A stretch of 64,000 nt of DNA from an uncultured Eubacteriales bacterium. GTDB lineage: Bacteria > Bacillota > Clostridia > Oscillospirales > Oscillospiraceae. A program made the position numbers and the translations under genes. Every line of letters begins with the position of its first letter. Within the stretch, counting starts at the first letter, position 1. Of this stretch, positions 1 to 9,290 are shown piece by piece. Where the stretch lies: the NCBI GenBank assembly GCA_900549485.1, contig UROG01000002.1:1-64000 (forward strand). The letters run 5' to 3'. The notes beneath the pieces were generated by a model. It worked only from the letters and a program-made list of their open reading frames with translations. It had not been told where the DNA came from and did not search any database.

Positions 1-54
1 AAAATGCTGATTTTCCGGGGTTTTTGAGCTTTTGAGTTGTAAATTTGCGTCCGA

Positions 55-465
55 TCAGCGCTTGGAGAACTGAGGTGCGCGACGGGCTGCTTTGAGACCG
101 TACTTTTTACGCTCTTTCATTCTCGGGTCGCGGGTCAGGAAACCGGCGGACTTGAGAGCGGGGCGGTAGGATTCATCAACAACGAGGAGTGCGCGGGCGA
201 TACCGTGGCGGATCGCGCCTGCCTGACCGGAAACGCCGCCGCCTGCAACGGTGGCTTCGATATCGACCTTGCCGACGGTCGCGGTTGCAACCAGGGGCTG
301 GCGGACGATGAGCTTCAGAGTTTCAAGACCGAAGTAATCGTCGATATCACGGCCGTTGATGGTGATAGCGCCGGTGCCGTTGGGGATGAGGTGAACGCGT
401 GCGACGGAGGACTTTCTGCGTCCGGTGCCGTACATATAGGGCTTTTTGCACTTATAAGTTGCCAT
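55..465 (-). CDS. rpsI: 30S ribosomal protein S9
   Basis: Small-subunit ribosomal protein S9 (136 aa, close to the usual 130), which reaches the decoding region of the 30S subunit. The N-terminal YGTGRRKSSVARV stretch, the GVSGQAGAIRHGIARAL core and the basic C-terminus ending in SKR are family signatures. AGGAGG sits just upstream of the ATG at 465. It lies 16 bases after rplM in the same direction, the universal rplM-rpsI operon, and should be transcribed from the rplM promoter near 1000-1028. Assignment is secure. Confidence 0.98.
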   Translation of the reverse strand: MATYKCKKPYMYGTGRRKSSVARVHLIPNGTGAITINGRDIDDYFGLETLKLIVRQPLVATATVGKVDIEATVAGGGVSGQAGAIRHGIARALLVVDESYRPALKSAGFLTRDPRMKERKKYGLKAARRAPQFSKR

Positions 466-481
466 ATTTCTTTACCTCCTA

Positions 482-910
482 TTAGCGATCCCAGACTTCG
501 GGCTTCTGAGCTGCATGGGTGTGCTCTGCACCGGCGAAGATCTTCAGGCGCTTGAGCTGCCAATCAGCGATGGTGTTCTTCTGGAGCATACCGCGAACCG
601 CGAGACGCATAGCAAGCTCGGGTCTCTTGGCCATAAGGGTCTTGTACTGAGTCTCTTTCAGACCGCCGGGATAACCGGAGTGTGTGCGGTAATACTTCTG
701 TTCCAGCTTTTTGCCGGTGAGAACGGCGTCTTTTGCGTTGATGATGATAACATAATCGCCGCAGTCAACATTGGGAGTATAGTCGGTCTTGAGTTTGCCG
801 CGGAGAAGATCGGCTGCAAGAGCAGCGGTCTTGCCCATGGGCTTACCGGCTGCATCAAGGACGTACCACTTACGGGTAACGGATTCCTTGGTTACCAGGG
901 TAGTAGACAT
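482..910 (-). CDS. rplM: 50S ribosomal protein L13
   Basis: Large-subunit ribosomal protein L13 (142 aa, normal length), an early assembly protein of the 50S subunit. RKWYVLDAAGKPMG near the N-terminus, the NVDCGDYVIIINA strand and RGMLQKN followed by LKIFAGAEHTHAAQKP are diagnostic. An ATG at 967 would extend the frame by 19 residues, but the ATG at 910 has GGAGG at good spacing and matches the family N-terminus, so I use 910. First gene of the rplM-rpsI operon; the leader is structured (see the hairpin at 956-993). Confidence 0.97.
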   Translation of the reverse strand: MSTTLVTKESVTRKWYVLDAAGKPMGKTAALAADLLRGKLKTDYTPNVDCGDYVIIINAKDAVLTGKKLEQKYYRTHSGYPGGLKETQYKTLMAKRPELAMRLAVRGMLQKNTIADWQLKRLKIFAGAEHTHAAQKPEVWDR

Positions 911-955
911 ATTTTGTGCCTCCATATAGATTAAATGTTTTGACATTTTGTGAGT

Positions 956-993
956 GCGCTGATACAATTTACCGTAAAGTATCCCAAACGCGC
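956..993 (-). promoter_or_regulatory. Structured 5' leader of rplM-rpsI
   Basis: In the about 85-nt leader between the promoter and rplM, three nested complementary segments are visible: GCGC (956-959) with GCGC (990-993), GATAC (961-965) with GTATC (979-983), and TTT (968-970) with AAA (976-978). Firmicutes often carry an autoregulatory L13 leader RNA here. The position fits, but I cannot confirm the family consensus by eye. Confidence 0.45.
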
Positions 994-999
994 TTAATC

Positions 1000-1028
1000 T
1001 TTATACCACAGCGTCAGACGCCTGTCAA
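1000..1028 (-). promoter_or_regulatory. Sigma-A type promoter of rplM-rpsI
   Basis: Read on the minus strand: TTGACA (1023-1028), a 17-nt spacer, TATAAA (1000-1005). A near-perfect housekeeping promoter about 90 nt upstream of the rplM start codon. Confidence 0.8.
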
Positions 1029-1054
1029 CACCAAATTTAATTTACGGATTTGAA

Positions 1055-1094
1055 ACTCCTTAAATCTTAAAAATACTCCTTAAATCTCAAAAAT
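1055..1094 (+). repeat. Two-copy 20-bp tandem repeat upstream of ttcA
   Basis: ACTCCTTAAATCTTAAAAAT is followed immediately by a second copy differing at one base (T to C). The repeat is A/T-rich and lies 37 bases before the ttcA start codon, in the divergent region between rplM and ttcA. It could be part of the ttcA promoter region; no function is shown. Confidence 0.6.
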
Positions 1095-1130
1095 GCTCAA
1101 AACGATATTTCAATTGAAAAGGAACGTTTT

Positions 1131-1886
1131 ATGAATAAGCTTCTCAATGAATTTACAGGCACGGTCCGCCGAGCGGTAGACGATTATAATATGATAGAGG
1201 ACGGGGACAAGGTTGCGGTCGGCGTGTCCGGCGGCAAGGACTCGATGCTGCTGCTCGTCGCGCTCAACCATCTTAAAAGCTTCTATCCCAAGCGCTTCGA
1301 CCTTGAGGCGATCACAATAGAGCTGGGCTTTGAAGGGATGGATTTCACTCCCGTCAGGGATATGTGCGAGGAGCTTGAAATACCGTACACCTGCCTTAAA
1401 ACGGACATCAAGGAGATAGTTTTCGACATCCGCAAAGAGGATAATCCCTGTTCCCTGTGCGCGAAGATGCGCCGCGGCGCGATAAACGACGCGATAGGTC
1501 AGCGAGGCATAAAAAAGCTTGCCCTCGGTCACCACTTCGACGACGCGGTGGAGACCTATATGATGTCGCTGCTGTTTGAGGGACGCATAAGCTGCTTCCG
1601 CCCGGTCACGTATCTCGATCGCAGCGGCGTGACGCAGATACGCCCGCTCATCTATGCCGGAGAGCAGAAGATCGCAAATGTCGCGGCGGCGCTGGAGCTG
1701 CCGATAGTGGAAAACCCCTGTCCGCAGGACAAGGGCAGCAAGCGCTATGAGATAAAGAAAATGCTTTCTGCTCTGTGCAGGGATTACCCCGACATGAAAA
1801 GCAAGATCTTCGGCGCGATGCAGCGTATGCCTCTTCCCGGCTGGGCGCCGAACGTCAGCTACCATGATATGAAAAACGGAAAATAA
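1131..1886 (+). CDS. ttcA: tRNA 2-thiocytidine synthetase (TtcA-like)
   Basis: PP-loop ATPase of the TtcA family (251 aa), which activates C32 of certain tRNAs by adenylation and replaces its oxygen with sulfur using an Fe-S cluster. The PP-loop SGGKDS is at residues 33-38, the CxxC pair in CSLCAKMRRG at 107/110, and a further cysteine in the VENPCPQ segment; GHHFDDAVETYMM is another conserved block. The ATG at 1131 has AAAGGA upstream. A hairpin at 1901-1934 separates it from addB. Related PP-loop thiolases exist, so the exact substrate is inferred. Confidence 0.88.
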   Translation: MNKLLNEFTGTVRRAVDDYNMIEDGDKVAVGVSGGKDSMLLLVALNHLKSFYPKRFDLEAITIELGFEGMDFTPVRDMCEELEIPYTCLKTDIKEIVFDIRKEDNPCSLCAKMRRGAINDAIGQRGIKKLALGHHFDDAVETYMMSLLFEGRISCFRPVTYLDRSGVTQIRPLIYAGEQKIANVAAALELPIVENPCPQDKGSKRYEIKKMLSALCRDYPDMKSKIFGAMQRMPLPGWAPNVSYHDMKNGK

Positions 1887-1900
1887 CTTCAATATATGAC

Positions 1901-1934
1901 AAGAGCGGAAAGCCGCAGACGGCAGTTCGCTCTT
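1901..1934 (+). terminator. Hairpin between ttcA and addB
   Basis: AAGAGCG (1901-1907) pairs with CGCTCTT (1928-1934), with an inner GCCG/CGGC stem (1912-1915 with 1920-1923), followed by a T-rich ATTTCTT. Probably an intrinsic terminator for ttcA, or an attenuator before addB. Confidence 0.55.
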
Positions 1935-1957
1935 ATTTCTTAACAGGAGGCAGTTCT

Positions 1958-4900
1958 ATGCTTCATCTTATTATCGGCAAGGCCGGAACGGGCAAAACGG
2001 CGGCGATAATCGAAAAGATACGCGGCGCGGTGCAGCGGTGCGAGAGCGGACATATGCTGATAGTTCCCGAACAGTACAGCCATGAGGCGGAACGGGAGCT
2101 TTGCGAAAAATGCGGCGACACGATGTCCCTCTATGCGGAGGTTTTCAGCTTTACCGGACTTGCGCGGCGGGTACGCTCGCAGTGCGGCGGCGGCGCGGCG
2201 GAATACCTTGATAAGGGCGGGCGGCTCCTGTGCATGTCCCTTGCTCTCGGCAGCGTGGGCAGCAGGCTCAGGGTCTACGGTGCGGCGGAGAGGAAGAGTG
2301 AGCTTCAGGCGATGCTGCTTTCCGCGATAGACGAGCTTAAAACCGCCTGCATAGGCGCAGACGTTCTGACGGAAGCGGCGCAGGAGTGCGGCGGCGCTCT
2401 GGGCGAGAAGCTGTACGACCTTGCGCTTATTTACGAGGCGTATGAGGCGGTCGCCGCAAACGGGCACGCAGACCCCGCAGATATGCTCACGCTGCTTGCC
2501 GGACAGATACCGGAAAGCACGATCGGCAAAGACACGCACGTTTATATAGACGGCTTTATCGACTTTACCGCGCAGGAGCAGAACGTCATAGCGGCGCTGC
2601 TCGACGCCGGTGCGGAGGTCACGGTGTGCCTCACTGTTGACAGCATGGACGGCGACAACGAGATATTTGAGATGAGCCGCAGAGCCGGACGCGCCCTTAT
2701 CGCCGCGGCAAAGGAAAGCGGGGCGGAATACTCGATAGAGCTTTCCGAAAAGGAATGGAGCAAGGACGCCTCTCTCGGCTATTACGGTGATATGCTCTTC
2801 AGCTACACGAGCGGCAGGTACGAGGGCAAAGCCGCGGTAAGTCTCCAATACGCCGAAAGCGTGTCGGCAGAATGTGAATTTGCCGCGGCGAAAGCGCTTG
2901 AGCTTGTGCGCGACGGCGGCTGCCGCTGGCGTGATATAGCTGTCGCGGTGCGCGGCTTTGACGACTACCGCGGGATACTTGCGAACGTTTTTGAGCAGTA
3001 CGGCGTCCCCCTTTTCATCAGCGCCAGGAGCGAGCTTATGTATAAGCCCCTTCCGCTAATGATAAGCCTGGCATACGAGATATGCGCCAAGGGCTGGGAT
3101 GTTGACGACGTTATAAGCTATATGCATACGGGGCTGACCGGGCTTGATGAAGAGGAAAGCGAGCTTTTGGAGGGCTATATATTCAAATGGCAGCTCCGCT
3201 CCTCCGCGTGGATGAGAGAGGAAGACTGGAAGCAGCATCCCGACGGCTACCGAGGGGAATATGACGATGAAGCGCTTGAAAGGCTTGCGGCGATAAACGC
3301 GGCGCGGCGCAGACTTGCCCTCCCGCTGTTGGAATTTCAGCGCGCAAGCGCTCAGGCGCAGACCGCCGAAGAGCAGTGCGCCGCGCTTGCGGGGCTTTTT
3401 GCGGATATAAAGCTTCCCGAACAGCTTGAAAAACGCGCTCTGCTGCTTGCGGATGCGGGACGCGAAGAGCTTGCGCAGGAGTATGCGCAGCTCTGGGACA
3501 TCGTCGTCTCCGCCCTTGAGCAAACCGCCGCCATTCTGACAGACCGTCAGATGGACAGGGACGAGTTCGGCAGACTTTTTACCCTCATGCTCTCGAAATA
3601 CGACGTCGGGACTATTCCGGTGTCTCTCGACAGGGTGTCTGCGGGAGACTTTGACAGGATGCGCCGGCGCAGTATAAAGCATCTCATAGTTCTGGGAGCG
3701 TCCGATTCGCGCATACCGCAGAGCGGAGACAGCGGCGGCGTGTTTACCGACGTTGAACGCCGCCGTCTTTCCGAGCTGGACATAAACCTCGGCAGCGGTG
3801 CGGACACAGAGCTGTGGCGTGAGTTTTCGCTCATATACAACTGTCTCACCCTGCCCTCTGAATCGCTTAGCCTGTGTTACAGTCTTACCGACGGCGAAGG
3901 GCAGGCGCTGCATCCGGCGTTCGTTTTCAACCGTGCGCAGGCTATATTTGATATAAGTCCGGCCGCCGTTTCTCTTGACGATATCCGTATGAGCGCGCCG
4001 TCTCCGGCGCTTATGATGGCGGGGCACGCCATGCGCGGCGGGAGCGCCGCGGAGCAGGCGGCAAAGGAATACTTCCTGCGCACGGACGGCGAAAGATGCG
4101 AGGCGCTGAAAAAAGCCTCGGAGATGACAAGGGGGCGTCTGTCTCCCAATGCGGTAAAGGTTCTTTACGGCGACAGGATGAGACTGAGCGCGTCAAAAAT
4201 AGACAAATTCGCCTCGTGCAAGTTTGCATACTTCTGCCAGTACGGTCTGAAAGCGGAGGCTTACGAGCCGGCAGGCTTCCGCCCTCCGGAAATAGGCACG
4301 TTCATGCACTTCGTCCTTGAAAACATGGCGAGAGAGGTCAGGGAAAGGGGCGGCTTCAAAAAGGTTGACGACACGCAGATAGGCAAAATAACCGACAAGT
4401 ATGTCGAAAAATATGTGCATGACGAGCTTAACGACTTCAACGAAAAGAGCGCGAGATTCGTATATCTTTTCAAGCGGCTTTGCCGCGATGTGCGGGCGGT
4501 CGCTGCGGATACGGCGGCGGAGCTTCGCAAATCGGATTTTGAGCCGCTGGATTTTGAGCTGAATTTCGGCGACGCGTCAAAATTCAGACCTGTTGAGCTT
4601 GGAAACGGCGAGTATTCCATGACGCTTACCGGAATTGCCGACAGAGTGGACGGCTGGCTGCACAAGGGCAAGCTGTATCTGCGCGTGGTGGACTACAAAA
4701 CCGGAAAAAAGAAATTTTCCATGTCGGATGTTTATTACGGCATGGGTCTGCAAATGCTTCTGTATCTCTTCGCGCTGCAAAGCGACGGCGAGGCGCTTTA
4801 CGGACACGAGATAGTTCCGGCAGGCGTGATGTATCAGCCGGCGCGCAGCGCCATACTCTCCTCCGACGGAGACATTGACGCGGACGAGGCGGAGAAGGCG

Positions 4901-5290
4901 AGAAGCAGGGAGCTTCGCCGGAGCGGTCTTGTGCTTGAGGACGACGCGCTTATAAACGCGTGGGAAAACGGCGACGACAAGCGATATATCCCTGTAAAAT
5001 TCAAGGGCGGTGCGCCGTCGGCGGATGACGTTGCGTCTCTTGAGCGGCTCGGCATGCTGTCGGCGCATATAAAGGGCTGTCTTGCGGAAATGGCGTCGCA
5101 GCTGCATCGGGGCAATATTGCCGCCGATCCTTATTACAGGGGGCAGCAGGAAAACGCCTGCCTCAACTGCGATTATTTTGACGCCTGCCACTTCTCCGAC
5201 GGGGAGAACGGCGAGCATTGCAGATACCTGAAAAAGCTTAAGCCGGAGGCCGTATGGAACATGCTGGAAGGAGGCGGGAAAAATGGCTGA
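1958..5290 (+). CDS. addB: ATP-dependent helicase/nuclease subunit B
   Basis: AddB (1110 aa) forms with AddA the Gram-positive equivalent of RecBCD: it processes double-strand breaks, responds to Chi sites and makes 3' tails for RecA. A Walker A motif GKAGTGKT is at residues 7-14. The C-terminal nuclease domain carries the metal/catalytic block VVDYKTGKK. Cysteines expected for the AddB 4Fe-4S cluster are present: one in ASCKFAYFC before the nuclease core and three in ENACLNCDYFDAC near the end. AGGAGG precedes the ATG. It overlaps addA by 8 bases, so translation is probably coupled. Confidence 0.95.
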   Translation: MLHLIIGKAGTGKTAAIIEKIRGAVQRCESGHMLIVPEQYSHEAERELCEKCGDTMSLYAEVFSFTGLARRVRSQCGGGAAEYLDKGGRLLCMSLALGSVGSRLRVYGAAERKSELQAMLLSAIDELKTACIGADVLTEAAQECGGALGEKLYDLALIYEAYEAVAANGHADPADMLTLLAGQIPESTIGKDTHVYIDGFIDFTAQEQNVIAALLDAGAEVTVCLTVDSMDGDNEIFEMSRRAGRALIAAAKESGAEYSIELSEKEWSKDASLGYYGDMLFSYTSGRYEGKAAVSLQYAESVSAECEFAAAKALELVRDGGCRWRDIAVAVRGFDDYRGILANVFEQYGVPLFISARSELMYKPLPLMISLAYEICAKGWDVDDVISYMHTGLTGLDEEESELLEGYIFKWQLRSSAWMREEDWKQHPDGYRGEYDDEALERLAAINAARRRLALPLLEFQRASAQAQTAEEQCAALAGLFADIKLPEQLEKRALLLADAGREELAQEYAQLWDIVVSALEQTAAILTDRQMDRDEFGRLFTLMLSKYDVGTIPVSLDRVSAGDFDRMRRRSIKHLIVLGASDSRIPQSGDSGGVFTDVERRRLSELDINLGSGADTELWREFSLIYNCLTLPSESLSLCYSLTDGEGQALHPAFVFNRAQAIFDISPAAVSLDDIRMSAPSPALMMAGHAMRGGSAAEQAAKEYFLRTDGERCEALKKASEMTRGRLSPNAVKVLYGDRMRLSASKIDKFASCKFAYFCQYGLKAEAYEPAGFRPPEIGTFMHFVLENMAREVRERGGFKKVDDTQIGKITDKYVEKYVHDELNDFNEKSARFVYLFKRLCRDVRAVAADTAAELRKSDFEPLDFELNFGDASKFRPVELGNGEYSMTLTGIADRVDGWLHKGKLYLRVVDYKTGKKKFSMSDVYYGMGLQMLLYLFALQSDGEALYGHEIVPAGVMYQPARSAILSSDGDIDADEAEKARSRELRRSGLVLEDDALINAWENGDDKRYIPVKFKGGAPSADDVASLERLGMLSAHIKGCLAEMASQLHRGNIAADPYYRGQQENACLNCDYFDACHFSDGENGEHCRYLKKLKPEAVWNMLEGGGKNG

Positions 5291-8200
5291 GTTCAAACCC
5301 ACGATATCGCAGCGGCAGGCAATAGAGAGCCGCAGGAGCAATATTCTCGTCTCGGCCGGCGCGGGCAGCGGTAAAACAAAGGTTCTGACCGAACGGCTCA
5401 TGGCGTATCTTACCGACCCGTCGTCGCCTGCGGATCTTGACAGATTCCTCATAATAACCTACACCCGCGCCGCGGCGGGAGAGCTTCGCGGCAGAATAAT
5501 GGAGGAGCTTTCAAAAAAGCTCGCCGAAGACCCCGGAAACCGGCATCTCAGAAAGCAGAGCGCGCTGTGCGCAAAGGCGCAGATCGGCACGATACACAGC
5601 TTCTGCGCCGATCTTCTGCGGGAAAATTGCCATCTTGCCGGACTTTCGCCGGACTTCAGGGTACTCGACGAGGACAGAGCCTCGGCAATGAAGGCGGCGG
5701 CTCTCGACCGGGTGCTTGAGCAGCGATATGAAAAAAGCGATAAGTATCCCGGTTTTATTCTCCTTGCGGATACTGTGGGGCAGGGGCGTGACGACAAGGC
5801 GCTTTCGGCGATCACTCTGACCCTGCACGGGAAAATGCAGTGCCATCCCCGTCCGGAGCTGTGGGCAGAGCGTCAGGCGGAGCTTATGAACAGTGCCTGC
5901 ACGGACGCGGGAGACACCCCGTGGGGGCAGGAGATACTTGAAAGCGCCCGCGCATCGGCGGAGTTCTGGAGCGCGGAGTTTGACCGTCTCATCGGGCAGG
6001 TTGCTGGAAACGAAAAGATCGCGGCGGCGTATCTTGAAAACCTCGAAACGACTGCCGCCGGAATACGCGAGCTGCTGCGTGCGGTAAAGCTCGGCTGGGA
6101 CAAGGCGTTTGAGTGTCCGCCGGTCGAATTTCCGCGCCTGAAGCCGCTCAGAAATTCGCCCGACGCGGAATTGTCGGAGCGGGTGAAGGCGCGCAGGAAG
6201 GCATGCAAGTCGGATATGGATGGTCTGAGCAGGCTCTTTTACGCGCCGAGTGAGAAGCTGCTTGCGGAGATACGTGACAGCGCTCCCGCGATGACAGCGC
6301 TCCTTGAGCTGACGCTGGATTTCGACAGGGCGTACTGCGCGGAAAAGCGCAGAGCCGGATATGTGGATTATTCCGATCTTGAGCATCTTGCGGCGCGGCT
6401 GCTGACCGATGAAAGCGGTGAGCCTACGGCGCTTGCCCGCAGGCTTTCCAAGCGCTACACCGAGATAATGGTTGACGAGTATCAGGACGTCAGCCAGGTT
6501 CAGGACGCGGTGTTCCGCGCAATATCCGACAATGACCGCAATCTTTTCATGGTGGGCGACGTGAAGCAGAGCATTTACCGCTTCCGCCTTGCCGACCCCG
6601 AGATATTCACGCAGAAATACCTCTCCTATGCCAACGCCGGAGAAGCCCGCGAGGGCGAGGCGAGGCGCATAATGCTTCAGGAAAATTTCCGCTCACGCCG
6701 GGAAATACTCGACTGCGCCAACGCGGTCTTCTCACTGTGCATGTCGCGGGAGCTGGGTGATATAGACTATGACGCGGACGCCGCGCTCAAGTACGGTGCG
6801 ATAGGCTATGAGGATGATGTGCCGAAGCCCGAGATACTTCTTATCGACCTCATGGACGCCGCCGGAGACGACGAGGAGGAAACGCCGGATAAGATCGCCG
6901 TTGAAGCGCGAGCTGTTGGCAGGAAGATACTTGAGCTTATGGACAGTGGCATGACCATCGGCGGCAGGAGCCTGGAGTTCGGCGACATTGCGCTTCTCAT
7001 GCGCTCCGCCAACAGCGTCGGCGGCATCTATCGCCGTGAGCTTTCCGCGATGGGCATCCCCGCCGACGGCGGGGAGAGCCGCGAGTTTTTCACCTCCGTT
7101 GAGGTATCGACCGTTATTTCAATGCTCTCCGTCATAGATAATCCGCATAAGGACATCCCGCTTATCGCCGTGCTGCGCTCCCCCGCGTTCGGCTTCAGCG
7201 CGGATGAGCTTTCGGAGATACGCGGCGCGAAAAAGGACGGAGACTTTTACTCCGCCCTTGTAAAGAGCGCGGAAACAAGCGCGAAATGCGCCGCTTTTCT
7301 CAAGGAAACGGGGAAATTCCGCGTCCTTGCGGCGGACATGAGCGCAAGCGAGCTGCTGTGGAAGCTTATAAACGGTCTCGATCTGCTTGCGATATGCTCT
7401 GCCATGACCGACGGCAGGCAGCGGCGGGCAAACCTCATGGAGCTTGCAGAGCTTTCCGAGAGGTTTGACGCCAGCGGATACAGGGGGCTGCACCGCTTCA
7501 TGCTGTGGCTCAAGCAGCTTGCGGAAAAGGGCGGGGGCGTCGCCGCGCATAATTCGGACGGAAGCTCTGTAAAGATAATGACGGTGCATAAGTCCAAAGG
7601 GCTTGAGTTCCCCGTGGTCTTCCTCTGCGACACCGCAAGAAAGTTCAACATGTCGGACAACCGGGACACCGTGCTTATCCATTCAAAGCTCGGGCTGGGG
7701 CCGAAGGTATATAACGCCGCCAAGGGGATACAATATCCTTCCCTTGCGCGAAACGCCATCGTCCTGCGCTCAAAGCGTGAGACGCTGTCGGAGGAGATGC
7801 GTCTTATGTATGTGGCGCTCACCCGTCCGAGAGAACGGCTCTACATCACGGCGGCGCTCAGGGACGTGCCGAAATTCATGGAAAAGCAGCGCATGGGGCT
7901 GAGCGTTCCGATGTCGCCGCAAAGCCTGTGCGCGGCGGGCGCGCCGATAAGCTGGCTCGTCAGCGCGGCTCTTGCCGACGGGGAGGAGCATCTTGCGATA
8001 AGCGTTGTCTCTGCCGACGGGGAGGATGATAATATTCAGGAAAGCGCCGGAAGCGCCGCGCCGGATGCCGATGCGGCGGCGGAGCTTGCACGGAGACTGA
8101 GCTTTTCTTACCCGCACAAGGACGCACAGGAGCTTCCCTCAAAGGTCACGGCGACGGAGCTGAAGGGACGCATGGAGCAGGACGCCGACGCGGAGAGCAT

Positions 8201-8783
8201 TGCGCCGAAGAGCCGCCGCGCCTTCCGTATGCCCGACTTCACCAAAAAGTATAAGCCTCTCACCGGCACGGAAAAGGGCATTGCCACCCACCTTGCCCTG
8301 CAATATATGGATATCTCCGAAACCGGAAGTCCCGAGACGATCAAGCGGGAGATCGAGCGGCTTTTTGAGCGGCGCTTCATCTCCCGGCGCGAAAAGGAAG
8401 CTGTCGATGTGCAGGCGATATTCAGGCTTTTCGCCTCCCCGCTTGGTCAGCGTATGCGCAGCGCGGACTTCATGAAGAGAGAATTCAGATTTTCCCTTCT
8501 TTGTTCTTCGTGCGGGCTTCTCGGCAAGGCGGAGGATGAAAAGATACTTTTGCAGGGCGTTGTGGACTGCTGTATTGCCGAGAACGGCAGACTGACCGTC
8601 ATCGACTATAAGACCGACAACGTGCATACCGAGGAGGAAGTGCAGAAGCGGAGCGCATACTACGCCGGACAGATAAGCGCCTATGCCGCCGCGCTCAGCC
8701 GCATATTCAATATGGAGGTCGGAGAGTGCGTCCTTTACTTCCTTGCGGCGGGCAGAGCAGTGACACAAAAAGTTCACAAATAA
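5283..8783 (+). CDS. addA: ATP-dependent helicase/nuclease subunit A
   Basis: AddA (1166 aa, usual size about 1200) is a UvrD-type 3'-5' helicase fused to a C-terminal RecB-like nuclease. Walker A SAGAGSGKT lies near residue 25, the DExQ-like motif is EIMVDEYQDVSQVQ, other helicase motifs include GDVKQSIYRFR, MTVHKSKGLEFPVVF and LMYVALTRPRERL, and the nuclease motif is VIDYKTDN near the C-terminus. Its start lies inside the end of addB with GGAGG upstream. A weak hairpin followed by a T-run just after the stop may end the transcript. Confidence 0.96.
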   Translation: MAEFKPTISQRQAIESRRSNILVSAGAGSGKTKVLTERLMAYLTDPSSPADLDRFLIITYTRAAAGELRGRIMEELSKKLAEDPGNRHLRKQSALCAKAQIGTIHSFCADLLRENCHLAGLSPDFRVLDEDRASAMKAAALDRVLEQRYEKSDKYPGFILLADTVGQGRDDKALSAITLTLHGKMQCHPRPELWAERQAELMNSACTDAGDTPWGQEILESARASAEFWSAEFDRLIGQVAGNEKIAAAYLENLETTAAGIRELLRAVKLGWDKAFECPPVEFPRLKPLRNSPDAELSERVKARRKACKSDMDGLSRLFYAPSEKLLAEIRDSAPAMTALLELTLDFDRAYCAEKRRAGYVDYSDLEHLAARLLTDESGEPTALARRLSKRYTEIMVDEYQDVSQVQDAVFRAISDNDRNLFMVGDVKQSIYRFRLADPEIFTQKYLSYANAGEAREGEARRIMLQENFRSRREILDCANAVFSLCMSRELGDIDYDADAALKYGAIGYEDDVPKPEILLIDLMDAAGDDEEETPDKIAVEARAVGRKILELMDSGMTIGGRSLEFGDIALLMRSANSVGGIYRRELSAMGIPADGGESREFFTSVEVSTVISMLSVIDNPHKDIPLIAVLRSPAFGFSADELSEIRGAKKDGDFYSALVKSAETSAKCAAFLKETGKFRVLAADMSASELLWKLINGLDLLAICSAMTDGRQRRANLMELAELSERFDASGYRGLHRFMLWLKQLAEKGGGVAAHNSDGSSVKIMTVHKSKGLEFPVVFLCDTARKFNMSDNRDTVLIHSKLGLGPKVYNAAKGIQYPSLARNAIVLRSKRETLSEEMRLMYVALTRPRERLYITAALRDVPKFMEKQRMGLSVPMSPQSLCAAGAPISWLVSAALADGEEHLAISVVSADGEDDNIQESAGSAAPDADAAAELARRLSFSYPHKDAQELPSKVTATELKGRMEQDADAESIAPKSRRAFRMPDFTKKYKPLTGTEKGIATHLALQYMDISETGSPETIKREIERLFERRFISRREKEAVDVQAIFRLFASPLGQRMRSADFMKREFRFSLLCSSCGLLGKAEDEKILLQGVVDCCIAENGRLTVIDYKTDNVHTEEEVQKRSAYYAGQISAYAAALSRIFNMEVGECVLYFLAAGRAVTQKVHK

Positions 8784-8872
8784 ATTTCTGTTTTTACGGA
8801 AACTTTTTTGCGCCGGATTCGTATATAAGAGTGAAAACAAAAAACACTAAAAAATACAGGAGGCGCATTAAA

Positions 8873-9121
8873 ATGATGAAAGAAAAAGCTATCGTGTGTG
8901 TTGGCATTGTTCTGATCCTTGCGATTCTCACTACGTGCGCTTTTTATTACGGAAGCAGCGAAAGCCCCGCAGTGAAAAACGACATGGAGATATCCGGCAG
9001 GGTCGTCTCTTTCGGACTGATAAATGCAGCGGGTCTGTCGGCAGAGACTGTTTTTCCGCCTGTTGAGTTTCCGCCCGTTGGATTTCCTCCGGCAGGATCG
9101 GCGTCAGCTGCGGCGCTCTGA
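8873..9121 (+). CDS. Small membrane-anchored proline-rich protein
   Basis: 82 aa, no recognised family. A hydrophobic N-terminal segment (about residues 5-25, IVCVGIVLILAILTTCAF) could be a membrane anchor or signal sequence. The C-terminal third contains three back-to-back FPPVE/FPPVG/FPPAG units. I chose the ATG at 8873 (second ATG at 8876) because AGGAGG lies 8 bases upstream; a longer frame reading back into addA lacks such a site. It stands alone between addA and a terminator at 9215-9255, so it is likely monocistronic. Confidence 0.6.
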   Translation: MMKEKAIVCVGIVLILAILTTCAFYYGSSESPAVKNDMEISGRVVSFGLINAAGLSAETVFPPVEFPPVGFPPAGSASAAAL

Positions 9122-9214
9122 GACATCAGCTTGAGCCAGGTTCGCCGCGGCTTTATGCGGCGCGGACTTGCTGCTTATAGATAATTTCCTATCCTCTCTT
9201 TTCTCTTTCTCCCT

Positions 9215-9255
9215 GAATATCCGACAGTCTTCATCGTCTGCCGGATATTCTTTTT
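9215..9255 (+). terminator. Terminator after the small membrane protein
   Basis: GAATATCCG (9215-9223) pairs with CGGATATTC (9242-9250), with an inner CAG/CTG pair, followed by TTTTT. Typical intrinsic terminator. The same GAATATCCG stem recurs at 17590-17623. Confidence 0.75.
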
Positions 9256-9260
9256 GCCTT

Positions 9261-9290
9261 CTTGTCAAAGAAGCAAGCTTCTTTGACAAG
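9261..9290. repeat. Perfect 14-bp inverted repeat
   Basis: CTTGTCAAAGAAGC (9261-9274) and its exact reverse complement (9277-9290) separated by AA. It follows the GAATATCCG terminator. Related CTTGTC(A/G)AAGAA segments occur at about 17547 and 34870, so this is a recurring element of this genome. It may terminate leftward transcription of the ECF gene, but there is no strong T-run. Confidence 0.6.

Noticed and set aside
1110..1892. Long ORFs on the opposite strand of ttcA, addB, addA, polC and other high-GC genes
   Set aside because: They mirror codon-position bias of real genes, lack ribosome binding sites and show no family features.
8726..8872. Longer form of the small membrane protein starting inside addA
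   Set aside because: AGGAGG directly before ATG 8873 and the hydrophobic N-terminus there make the short form more likely.
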